A stretch of 64,000 bases of DNA from Maylandia zebra (taxonomy: Eukaryota > Chordata > Actinopteri > Cichliformes > Cichlidae). This document shows, one piece after another, positions 30,346-42,000 of the stretch. The notes beneath the pieces are model-generated. The model was given only the letters and a program-made list of their open reading frames with translations, was not told the origin of the DNA and made no database searches. Every line of letters starts with the position of its first letter. Position 1 is the first letter of the stretch. A program made the position numbers and the translations under genes. The stretch spans positions 10,014,764-10,078,763 of the forward strand of contig NC_135169.1 in assembly GCF_041146795.1 (NCBI RefSeq). The letters run 5' to 3'.

Positions 30346-30716
30346 GCTGTGTCCGAATTCAGGGGAAGGATGCTTAAAATGTCATATGTGGATGCAATGA
30401 CGTCACAGCGACGCGACAAAGGCTGTCCGAATTCAAAGAGCACTCAAAATGTAGCGACAAATGCGTCCTACCTCTCCACAAATTTGAGGGTTAGTTGTGT
30501 CCAAATTCAGGGGAAGGATGCGCCAATGCCATATTTGGAGGCAATGACGTCACGGCGACGCGACGAAGGCTGGCCGAATTCAAAGATTGCTCAAAATGTG
30601 GCGACAAATGCGTGCTACTTTGCCCTGAATTTTAAGGATGGTCCGATATATCCTTCGTGTCCTACCATATCCCAGGATTCATTGCGGGCCATATAGGAGA
30701 TTTGTTTCTGATAACC

Positions 30717-32058
30717 ATGGTGGTTGAAGCGGGAGAGGAAAACACTTTCAAATGTAAGTATATGAAAATCTGGTTGTACAAAAGTTAAATTGTTATAGCG
30801 GTTGTGTTGTTAAGCTTTGGGCATCTGCATAGACATGTTTCGTTTATTTAAAATAACCGTAAACCAGCTTGTATCGCGGGTCCCGCGGTTTTTCATGTAT
30901 GGCCGCTTACATACAGCTAATTTAGATTTTTCCGAATTGGTGATATGTTGTGGGGAACAAAGACCAAACGGCTTAATTTATTAAAACAAGGAGAAAACGA
31001 TCACCTCTTCACTGGGGTGAAGAATTGGGCCGCTACGGCGTGGATGTACAAGAATAAATCAATGTACACATCATATTCATATGAGTGCGGTCCTATTAAC
31101 CTTCATGCTGTACAGCAGCGGTCCCAACCTTTTTCCACCACAGATCGGTTTATGTCAGGCACGGAGCGGCCTTTAAGGTATCGCGGATGAATACAACCAC
31201 ATAAAATGATCCGACCAAGTCAAAAACTGTGGTATTTTGTAAATATAATAATAAACGTGAATGTAGTGTGTAATTGTGTAACTTAATTAGCAGCGTCCTC
31301 CTGAAAATGCGCCAACATTGAGAGTAACATCCTCCTCTCTGCCGCTTAATGCTCTATGGTCGCTATGGTAACGTGTGGTAACGTGTAAATATTTCTTACA
31401 AAATAAGACACACAACTACAACAAGGGAAATGGTACCAAACGACTCACGGACCGCTGCTGTACAGAACCTGTGATGTCCAGACGACGTTCCTCTGGTGTT
31501 CTGTTGTGAAAACCTTTGGGTTTAGGGATTAACATAGTTGGTTTCTTTCTTCTCTTATTTGTTGTGTGTGATCAGGACAATTCTGGAGAAGATGGGCCTG
31601 CAGGGGAAAGTCACCCCCTTGCAGGCCAGAAGACATGAGATAACTTTAAAGAATACAAAGTACGTATGTGTCTTATCAAGAAGATGATTCTTAAGAACAC
31701 AAGTTAATAAATGTGCAATTACTAAGAGTTGTTGTGGTGTTTTTATTTGCCTGCTGTCATTTTTAATTTCCTCTGCCTTTAGGATTGCAAGTATCCAGGC
31801 TCAGGAGAGGGGGTCAGTGGGAAGCCCACTGCTGCTACTTGGCCCTGGTTTGCCCTCGTGAATGAGGTGATAGGACAGATGCCTTCCATTAAGCCTCCTG
31901 TCCTAATGTCCTCTCTCCCTGAGGACACTCCAGGGCCAAGCACAGCAGTGTGTGACCAAAACGACAGCGATGATGAAGTGGCTCAGCCACCTACGACAGG
32001 GAGGAAGAGGAAAAGAGATGATGAGCTGCTAGAGCTCATCAGAGAGGACATGAGTTAG
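30717..32058 (+). pseudogene. decayed Myb/SANT-like gene of copy A
   Basis: Exon 1 30717-30753 (MVVEAGEENTFK then a GTAAGT donor). In exon 2 the acceptor AG present in copy B has become GG, and CAA has become TAA (near 30977), so it is dead. Exon 3 near 31577-31660 reads ILEKMGLQGKVTPLQARR. Exon 4 (acceptor near 31782) reads DCKYPGSGEGVSGKPTAATW, then an acidic stretch, RKRKRDDELLELIRED and a TAG at 32056-32058. The architecture (Myb/SANT trihelix, acidic linker, basic C-terminal helix) matches the accessory DNA-binding protein of Harbinger elements. Confidence 0.6.
31116..31457. mobile_element. hAT-type MITE nested in copy A
   Basis: 342 bp beginning CAGCGGTCC and ending GGACCGCTG, flanked by the 8-bp duplication CTGTACAG (31108-31115 and 31458-31465). 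No coding capacity. Confidence 0.9.
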
Positions 32059-33655
32059 CAAAGAGAGGCTGAGGAGAGGAGAGCAGGGAGAGGATGGACA
32101 GACTGTTTTCACTTCTAGAAAGATTAGTTCCAAAATGAGTTATGTATTAAGAAATTTATTTATTTGAATATATTTGTTACATTGTTATATGTGTTGCATT
32201 AGTTTAAAGGTTTTATGTTATTAATAAATTGATTCAAACAAACAGTAATTGTCACTGAACTCATTTGATTTACAGGCATTTTTAACATGTATGAACATAA
32301 CGCTAATTTTGAACAATATTACATGGATATTTATTTGATAGCAAGAAAGTAAATAACACTAACAATGAAACAAGAATATTTCAAATACACAGTATGTAAA
32401 GATCGAAAAACAACATTTTCAGTTGTTCACACAGGATTAACCTGAGTGACCTTTTCCTGGACCGTTTCTTGAAGAACTGTAATAGATTACAGGAAGTATC
32501 TGGCAGTGTTGCTGAATCTGCTCGAGCAAGATCAGACGTGAATGGGGTGCTGCAACTGAGACCTGCGGTTTGTCTTTTCTGATCAGCGAGTGGAGAATCA
32601 CACAGGGTGGTCTGCAAAGAGAGCTTTAGGATGCTTCCTCCCACTGTCCACTGCATCGTCCATCCACAGGGTTTGCAGGGCTGGCTCACTCGTGGCTGCC
32701 ACACCACTAAGATGTTTTCAGAAATATGCAAGCAGGAGATGGTGGATGCTATATTATTAGTATAATACTTGTAACTCTGTAGCAGACAACAGTTTGATAA
32801 AGTGCTATGTAAAAAAACAAACAAACAAAAGATTAGATTCTATTTGTTTCAAAGATATTTAGTTTATATATTTTATATGATACAGTACATGTGTAAGAAT
32901 GACCGATGTTGTGCCGATATTACACATATTACGCACGGAAACTTTGGAAATCAGTTTTGGCAGGCGAACACTTTTTTGGCAAAACGCTGGCAATAATTCA
33001 ATTGTACGTGTAATTAGCTAAGTAATTCCTAAATGCGTGTAGATTAAAGGAAATTATTTTACCTGGATATGATTGTCTCTGATGACGTGCGGGCGACGAC
33101 GATAAGGTTTTTCTGGGTCCTCAAGAAATAAAATTGTCCACACAACAGAGCGACATTTCTGGGTCCATTTTAAAGTTTTCGCGCTGTGGCGCTAGCGACC
33201 GGAAAAAAACGCAAGTAAGGGCGGAGTTGAAGGCTAGGAGGCTGTCCACAGCCCATCTGTTACGTTGGATACTCATTGTTTGTTCAATAAAGTTTCTATG
33301 GAGAAAAAAAAGGGGCTGTCCACAGCCGCTCACTTCCTGACTACCCGTCCGTCTAAGGACACTACCTTGTGACGTAGGTAGGTAGTGTCTTTATGAGCAT
33401 CCTTCCCCTGAATTCGGACACAACCATAGTTTGTACTTTGTGAGTTCAGTCAGAGCCACAGAGGACGTAGCGTACGTGATGACGTCAAAGCTCAGCTGCA
33501 GTGTTTTTCTCACCTTTACATCCTTTACTCTCACTGTCATTAATATTTACACACGAGACACCTGCAGAGATCTGACGCTAAGCTAGCCACAAAGGATGAT
33601 AACGCTAAGCTAACTCTAAGAGCTCTTAGAGACACGAGTTAAAAAGCTGCTTTTA

Positions 33656-35008
33656 CACTCAACAAAAATATAAACGCAACACCTTTGTTACTGCTCCCAT
33701 TCCCCATGGGATGGACGTAGAGACCTAAAATTCATTCCAGATACACAATATAACCATCCCTCCCAAACAGTGGTCACAAATCAGTCCAAATGTGTAGTAG
33801 TGGGCACATCTGCCATATTGAGATAATCCATCCCACCTCACAGGTGTGCCACATCAGGATGCTTATCTGACATCATGAGTAGTGCACAGGTGTACCTCAG
33901 ACTGCCCACAACAAAAGGCCACCCTGGAATGTGCAGTTTTGTCTCACAGCAAAATGCCACAGATGCCACAAGCAATGAGGGAGCGTGCAATTGGCATGCT
34001 GACAGCAGGAATGTCAACCAGATCTGTCGCCCGTGCATTGAATGTTCATTTCTCAACCATAAGCCGTCTCCACAGGCGTTTCAGAGAATATGGCAGCACA
34101 TCCAACCGGCCTCACAACCGCAGACCTCGTGTAACCACACCAGCCCAGGACCTCCACATCCAGCAGGTTCACCTCCAAGATCGTCTGAGACCAGCCACCC
34201 AGACAGCTGCTGGAACAATTGGTTTGCACAACCAAACAATTTCTGCACAAACTGTCAGAAACCGTCTGAGGGACGCTCAACTGCATGCCCGTCGTCCTCA
34301 TCGGGGTCTTGACCTGACTCCAGCTCGTCGCCGTAACAGACTTGTGTGGGCAAATGCTCACATTCGATGGCGTCTGGCACGTTGGAGAGGTGTGCGCTTC
34401 ACGGATGAATCATGGTTCACATTGTTCAGGGCAGATGGCAGCTGAGAATGTCCCAGTTCTTGCATGGCCAGCATACTCACCGGACATGTCACCCATTGAG
34501 CATGTTCGGGATGTGCTTGACCGGCGTATACGACAGCGTGTACCAGTTCCCACGAATATCCAACAACCTCGCACAGCCATTGAAGTGGAGTGGACCAACA
34601 TTCCACAGGCCACAATTGACAATCTGATAGACTCCATGCGACGATGTGTTGCACTGCATGAGGCAAATGGTGGTCACACCAGATACTGACCGGTTCTGGG
34701 TCCCCAGACCCCCAATAGCGCAAAAAACTGCACATTCCAGGGTGGCCTTTTGTTGTGGGCAGTCTGAGGTACACCTGTGCACTACTCATGATGTCAGATC
34801 AGCATCCTGATGTGGCACACCTGTGAGGTGGGATGGATTATCTCAATATGGCAGATGTGCCCACTACCACACATTTGGACTGATTTGTGACCACTGTTTG
34901 GGAGGGATGGTTATATTGTGTATCTGGAATGAATTTTAGGTCTCTACGTCCATCCCATGGGGAATGGGAGCAGTAACAAAGGTGTTGCGTTTATATTTTT
35001 GTTGAGTG
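33656..35008 (+). mobile_element. Tc1-like transposon with ~280-bp terminal inverted repeats, internally deleted
   Basis: 1353 bp between TA dinucleotides (33654-33655, 35009-35010). Ends CACTCAAC...GTTGAGTG. The left repeat (33656-33940) and right repeat (34734-35008) are near-perfect inverted copies for about 275-285 bp, far longer than the short repeats of canonical Tc1. Between them is a transposase gene lacking its centre. Confidence 0.92.
33954..34689 (+). pseudogene. Tc1-like transposase with internal deletion
   Basis: The first part (from MPQMPQAMRERAIGML, frame ending 34445) has the paired helix-turn-helix DNA-binding region (STRSVARALNVHFSTISRL; TISAQTVRNRLRD) and reaches the first catalytic aspartate in RFTDESWFTLFRADG. 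The second part, in another frame from about 34440, resumes at NVPVLAWPAYSPDMSPIEHV with the last catalytic region and runs to a stop at 34687-34689. The segment with the second aspartate is gone and the frame shifts at the join, so the protein cannot be active. Confidence 0.85.
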
Positions 35009-36053
35009 TAGTTTGTGATCAGAATCCAGGACTGAGAGCAGCAGCAGAGTTGATGGATGATGAATTACTGGATGGAAGAAACTTCTCATTAACTCTGCTG
35101 ATCCTCTTTGAATCATGGATCAGCTGAAAGGCTTAAAATGTTGTTCACACATGCAGTAGCGGTTTTTGATACGGGCGGTGTCCAGAGGGAGTGTTCGCCC
35201 AAGGCACCAAACAGGCTAGGACTGACTGAAGCTTCCTGTCACATTGAATCAGTGTGTATCAGTGAATGCATCGTGTGTGCTTCATGGCTCCATCTGGTGG
35301 ACAGATGGTGGCAGCTTCCTCTGCCTCACACTGCTGTTTAACTGCATTCAGTTGACACTGAGATTCAATTCAATTCAATTTTATTTATATAGCGCCAAAT
35401 TACAACAAAAGTCGCCTCAAGGCGCTTTGTATTGTACAGTAGATCGCACAATAATAGATACAGAGAAAAACCCAACAATCATATGACCCCCTATGAGCAG
35501 CACTTTGGCAACAGTGGGAAGGAAAAACTCCCTTTTAGGAAGAAACCTCCGGCAGAACCAGCCTCAGGGACGGGCGGGACCATCTGCTGCGACCGGTTGG
35601 GGTGAGAGAAGGAAGACAGGATAAAGACATGCTGTGGAAGAGAGACAGAGATTAATAACAGATATGATTCAATGCAGAGAGGTCTGTTAACACATAGTGA
35701 GTGAGAAAGGTGACTGGAAAGGAAAAACTCAATGCATCATGGGAATCCCCAGCAGCCTACGTCTATTGCAGCATAACTAAGGGAGGATTCAGGGTCACCT
35801 GGTCCAGCCCTAACTATATGCTTTAGCAAAAAGGAAAGTTTTAAGCCTAATCTTAAAAGTAGAGATAGTGTCTGCCTCCCGAATCCAAACTGGAAGCTGG
35901 TTCCACAGAAGAGGGGCCTGAAAACTGAAGGCTCTCCCTCCCATTCTACTTTTAAATACTCTAGGAACAACAAGTAGGCCTGCAGAGTGAGAGCCAAGTG
36001 CTCTAATAGGGTGATATGGTACTACAAGGTCATTAAGATAAGATGGGGCCTGA

Positions 36054-36983
36054 TTATTTAAGACCTTGTATGTGAGGAGCAGGATTTTGAATTCTGGATT
36101 TAACAGGAAGCCAATGAAGGGAAGCCAAAACAGGAGAAATATGCTCTCTCTTTCTAGTCCCTGTCAGGACTCTTGCTGCAGCATTTTGGATTAGCTGAAG
36201 GCTTTTCAGGGAGTTTTTAGGACTTCCTGATAATAATGAATTACAGTCGTCCAGCCTGGAAGTAATAAATGCATGAACTAGTTTTTCAGCGTCACTCTGA
36301 GACAGGATATTTCTAATTTTAGAGATGTTGCACAAATGGAAGAAAGCAGTCTTACATATTTGTTTAATATGAGCGTTGAAGGACATGTCCTGGTCAAAAA
36401 TGACTCCAAGGTTCCTCACAGCGCTACTGGAGGCCAAGGTAATGCCATCCAGAGTAAGAATCTGCTTAGATACCATATTTCTAAGATTTTCAGGGCCGAG
36501 TACAATAACCTCAGTTTGATCTGAATTAAGAAGCAGAAAGTTAGCGGCCATCCAGGTCTTTATGTCTTTAAGACATTCCTGCAGTTTAACTCATTGGTGT
36601 GTGTTATCTGGCTTCATGGATTGATAGAGCTGCATGTCATCTGCATAGCAGTGAAAATGTATGCTATGTCTTCTAATGATGCTGCCTAAGGGAAGCATGT
36701 ATAATGTAAACAGAATTGGTCCTAGCACTGAACCCTGTGGAACTCCATAATTAACCTCAGTGTGTGAAGAGGACTCTCCATTTACATGCACAAACTGGAG
36801 TCTATTAGATAGATATGATACAAACCACTGCAGTGCAGTACCTGTAATACCTACAGCATGTTCTAATCGCTCTAATAGGATATTATGGTCAACAGTATCG
36901 AACGCTGCGCTAAGGTCTAGCAGGACAAGCACAGAGATGAGTCCACTGTCAGAGGCCATAAGAAGATCATTTGTAACCTTCAC
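36054..36983 (-). pseudogene. LINE reverse transcriptase palm and thumb
   Basis: Two adjacent frames: 36983-36591 with [34 protein letters not shown] and CYADDMQLY (the YADD active site); 36551-36054 with [45 protein letters not shown] and SLHWLPVKSRI. A short gap with stops lies between them. Confidence 0.85.
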
Positions 36984-37078
36984 TAAAGCTGTTTCTGTGC
37001 TGTGCTGAGCTCTGAAACCTGCCTGAAACTCTTCAAATAAACCATTCCTCTGCAGATGATCTGTTAGCTGTTTGACAA

Positions 37079-38572
37079 CTACTCTTTCAAGGATTTTTGA
37101 TATAAAGGAAGGTTGGAGATTGGCCTATAATTAGCTAAGACTACTGGGTCTAGAGATGGCTTTTTGAGTAAAGGTTTAACTACAGCCAGCTTGAAGGCCT
37201 GTGGTACATAGCTGATTATTAGAGATAGGTTGATCATATTTAAGATCGAAGAATTAATTAATGGCAGGACTTCTTTGAGCAGTTTTATAGGAATGGGGTC
37301 TAAAAGACACGTTGATGGCTTGGAGGAAGTAATTATTGAAGTTAACTCAGAAAGATCAATTGGAGAAAAAGAGTCTAACTTAACATCAATGGTACTAAGA
37401 GTAACTGTAGATAATATTACATCTGTGGGATGATTATTGGTAATTTTTTCTCTAATGATAAGAATTTTATTTGTGAAGAAGTTCATGAAGTCATTACCAG
37501 TTAACATTAAAGGGATGGTTGGCTCAAAAGAGCTCTGACTTTTTGTCAGCCTGGCTACAGAGCTGAAGAGAAACCTGGGGTTGTTCTTATTTTCTTCAAT
37601 CAGTGATGAATAGTAAGATGTTCTGGCTTTGCGGAGGGCTTTCTTATAAAGCAGCAAACTATTTCTCCAGGCTAAATGATGATGCTCTAAATTTGTGACA
37701 CGCCATTTCCTCTCCAGCTTACGAGTCATCTGCTTTAGGGTACGTGTTTGAGAATTATACCACGGAGTCAGGTACTTCTGATTAGAGACCTTAGTTTTCA
37801 CAGGAGCTACAGTATCCAGAGTCGTACGTAGTGAGGAGGTGAAATTATTAACAAGATAATCGACCTCTGTTGGGGTAGCGTTCAGATAGCTGCTCTGCTC
37901 TGTGTTGGTACAGGGCATTGGAGATGATAACAGTGGGTGGATTATATTCTTAAACTTAGTTACAGCACTTTCAGAAAGACATCTACTTTGATAAAGTCTA
38001 CTCTTTACCGCTGTGTAATCAATTATTGTAAAAGTAAATGTTATCAGGAAATGATCAAACAGGAGAGGGTTTTCAGGAAACACTGTTAAATGTTCAGTTT
38101 CTATGCCATATGTTAAAACAAGATCTAGAGTGTGATTAAAGTGGTGGGTGGGTTCTTTTACATTTTGAGAGAAACCAATTGAGTCTAATAACAGATTAAA
38201 TGCCATGTTGAGGCTGTCATTTTTAGCATCTACATGGATGTTAAAATCACCCACAATAATTATTTTATCTGAGCTCAGAACTAAATTAGATATAAAGTCT
38301 GAGAAATCAGACAGAAACTCTGTGTAAGGCCCAGGTGGACGATAGATGATAACAAGTAAGACTGGTTTCTGAGTTTCACAGCTGGGGTGGACAATGTTAA
38401 GCATCAGGCTTTCAAATGAATTAAAAGTCTGTCTGGGTCTTTGGTTGATTAACAGGCTGGTGTGAAAAATTGCTGCCACACCGCCCCCTCGGCCTGTGCT
38501 TCGAGATTTCTGGTAGTTAGAATGACTCGGGGGTGTTGATTCATTTAAACTAACATAATCATCCTGCTGCAA
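37079..38572 (-). pseudogene. LINE endonuclease and RT N-terminal part
   Basis: 497 codons. Endonuclease landmarks: GRGGGVAAIF, LLVIIYRPPG, IIVGDFNIHVD (catalytic GDFN) and LDLVLTYG. The second half is the linker with PWYNSQTRTLKQ, then the RT start [28 protein letters not shown]. It ends where a frameshift separates it from the rest of the RT. The enzyme would nick target DNA. Confidence 0.85.
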
Positions 38573-38581
38573 CCAGGTTTA

Positions 38582-39056
<475 letters not shown>

Positions 39057-42000
39057 GTGAAGGTAGAAAGTGTGTGTGAGCTGATGTGAATTGAGCAGCA
39101 TGGATCAGTGTGAGGACAGAGAGGAGGGAGCCCCTCCCTCTAAAAGCACTCTGTGTGGGGAACATGAGAGCCAGACCAAAGCTCAGAGGTGAGATGACCA
39201 TCTCTAACTGTCCATGACTCTTCTCCATGTCACAGCTCAGCACTCACATCACTGCTCCATCATTATTCACAGGAACCAACCTGGACCTCCACCCAGCTCT
39301 GGGTCCTTACAGAGTGATGGGTCTAAAAAGCACCTCTTCATTGATTTTAAATCCCAGCAGGAGCCTGCTGCAGAGAGGTGAGCTGTTACAGTGTAAATAA
39401 CTGTTTACCTCTGGGTGGCGCTCTGTTCTTACACTGCCAACACTAGTTTGGAGTTTCCTTTTGCTCATGCTCAGCCTGCAAACAATTTTCTTTTTTTGGA
39501 ATGACAAAGGTATTCTGAGTCTTCATCAGCTTCTGGCTGCAAATGAAAAACTTTTTTTTTTCTTCCCTAACAGGATCTACAAGAGACCTGCTGAACCTGA
39601 ACCTGGACGCAGGTGTTTTTCTGTCATGCCCATGACCTACAATCGTAGCACTGATTACAGCTTTATAAGAAGAACAGTCACTGCTGCAGAGAGGTGAGCT
39701 GTTAGTAACATGAACTCTTTGATTAAACTGCTTGATGTTGTTTGATATAAACTGCAGTGCAAACGCATCATTCCCTCAGTCCCATTTAAACTGTCTCTTT
39801 AAAACAAGCCTTTGGTTTCTAACCAACTGAAAATCTACTTCAGCAAACAGGAAGTGATGCTCTTGCTCATGTTTTCTTCATCAGTCATGCTGTGCTGGAT
39901 GTTGGAGGAAGTTAGCATTAAACTCAGTTAAGCATAGAAATCACTTATACTTAAACTCAACCATCAGTAATTACTTCTTAGATTACATTCAGTTTGAACC
40001 CTAGTTTTCATAGAAAACAACAGTAAGCTGCTGTCTGTCTTTAATGCCAAGAAGACAGTTTTCTACCAGTAAAATAAAATCACAAGACAGTTTCTAAAGA
40101 AATTAAATATCAGCTGTTTATCAAACCGGTTCACTACAGTCAATAATGCACAATCAGGGGATTTGTCTTTAAACACAAAGGAATCAAACTTTGTCATAAG
40201 AACTGAACATCTTGTCTAAAGATCAAAGATGAGAAACCATCCCCAACAATCCAACATCCCCATTTGTCCACCCTTAAAATCCACCCTACTAAATAAAAAT
40301 GAAATAATCGTTCATGCTGCCTGTTGGATGTCTGTTCTACTTAATGAACTGTTCAGTAGGATTAGTTACCTTTGATGCTTGAATCAATCCAATTATCAGC
40401 ACCAGAAATTCATTAGCAGTTCCCAATAATTTGTTTTTCAATTCTTTGCTTGCCCTGAAATAATAAAGTATAAGATTTAATTGAAGACACAGGTCCAACT
40501 TTCTGATTTACGAATAAATTCTTTACAAATCCTACCATGTGAATTCATGGATTTTTTTTTCACATTCTGTCTCTCACAGTTGAAGTGTACCTCTGGTGCA
40601 AATTACTGACCTCTGTCATCATTTTAGGTGGGGGAACTTGCACAATCGGTGGCTGACTAAATACTTTTTTGCCCCACTGTATGTATGCAACATGGTCAGT
40701 CAAAAAAACTGACTCTTACATGATGGTAAATGGCCTGTATTTATATAGCGCTTTTACTAGTCCCTAAGGACCCCAAAGCGCTTTACACATTCAGTCATCC
40801 ACACATTCACACACTGGTGATGGCAGCTACATTGTAGCCACAGCTGCCCTGAGGTGCACTGACAGAGGCGAGGCTGCCGCACACTGTCGCCACCGGGCCC
40901 TCTGATCACCACCAGTAGGCAACGGGTGAAGTGTCTTGCCCAAGGACACAACGACCGAGACTGTTGGAGCCGGGGCTCGAACCGGCAACCTTCCGATTAC
41001 AAGACGAACTACCAACTCTTGAGCCACGATTGCCCCCATGATGACATGATGTACATGATGACCTTTTACATCCAATTGTGTTCAGCACACACATGTTAAG
41101 AGGTTTTAAATCAAAAACAACAAAACAAGACTCACTGAGCGGCAAAATCCTGGTTACATTTGTGATGACACCACCTCATCTTAAAACCTGCCCTGGTTGT
41201 AAATTATCCTTTTATTATGTTACACAGACAGAAAGGGTGTAACACAGACAGTGGAGCAAGTACTATTTACATAAGCTCACTCTTTCCAAACTAGTAATGT
41301 ACAGACCCCTGATAAAAAAATATTTATCATTTATGTTTTATTATAAATATTACAGATAAATAATATAATGAGCCAAATTTATTGCAGTCCATTTAAAACA
41401 TTTTAATGACAGGTTTGAGTTTAGATTCCAATCAAAACATTAAAATCTACTCACAACAAAAATCAACTGACTTTGTACTGTAAGATAAAAATGTACAATA
41501 TTAGAGAGACAACAACAATTAGGTGATCTACTATGAGCAGCATCTGGTGACAATGGGAAGGAAAAGCTACATTTTAACAGGAGGATAGTTCTAACAGAAC
41601 CATGATCAGGGAGCAGAGTCTGAGGAGAGTAGAGAAAAGCTTCAGTGGAAAATGACTAATAGATGTATTTTTCTCTTTATCTGTCAGATCTGGAGAGAGT
41701 TCCTTGTGGTCTTCCTCTCCTCTTAGAAGGAAGGACTTTTCTAAAACAGAGTCTGGCTATGGATCGATAGGAAGTGTTCAGTCTCTGGGAAGTGATCAGT
41801 CCGTGGACTCTGTACCGTCCTTTGCAACAGAAACGTGAGTTATAACTAAGTTGTGAATGTGACATTCATGTGTTAAGTGTTAACTGCTCCCAAGTATAAA
41901 ATGTACATAAATACATTATAAATATAGTCATAATTATAGAAGTTATAATATATAATATATAAACATACCTGTCCGCTGGTTAATTACATAATCAGGTGGA

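Larger units (their letters stand above)
30346..33425 (+). mobile_element. Harbinger-like element with Myb/SANT-type gene (copy A)
   Basis: Left terminus TGTGTCCGAATTCAGGGG (30348 on) and right terminus CCCCTGAATTCGGACACA (to about 33422) are inverted copies, continuing into GAAGGATGCT. The left end is present twice in tandem (30346-30492 and 30493 on). Inside are exons of a Myb/SANT-like gene and a nested hAT MITE. A minus-strand frame at 32381-32824 is not recognisable as a transposase, so the copy is probably non-autonomous. Target duplication is unclear. Confidence 0.65.

Noticed and set aside
32381..32824. Harbinger transposase on the minus strand
   Set aside because: Translation shows no DDE motifs or similarity that I recognise.
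33875..34312. 145-codon frame overlapping the Tc1 transposase
   Set aside because: Shadow frame; the transposase frame beside it carries the helix-turn-helix motifs.
40723..41036. Genuine tRNA gene
   Set aside because: A and B boxes are present but no clover-leaf closes, and the 3' part is a SINE body and tail.
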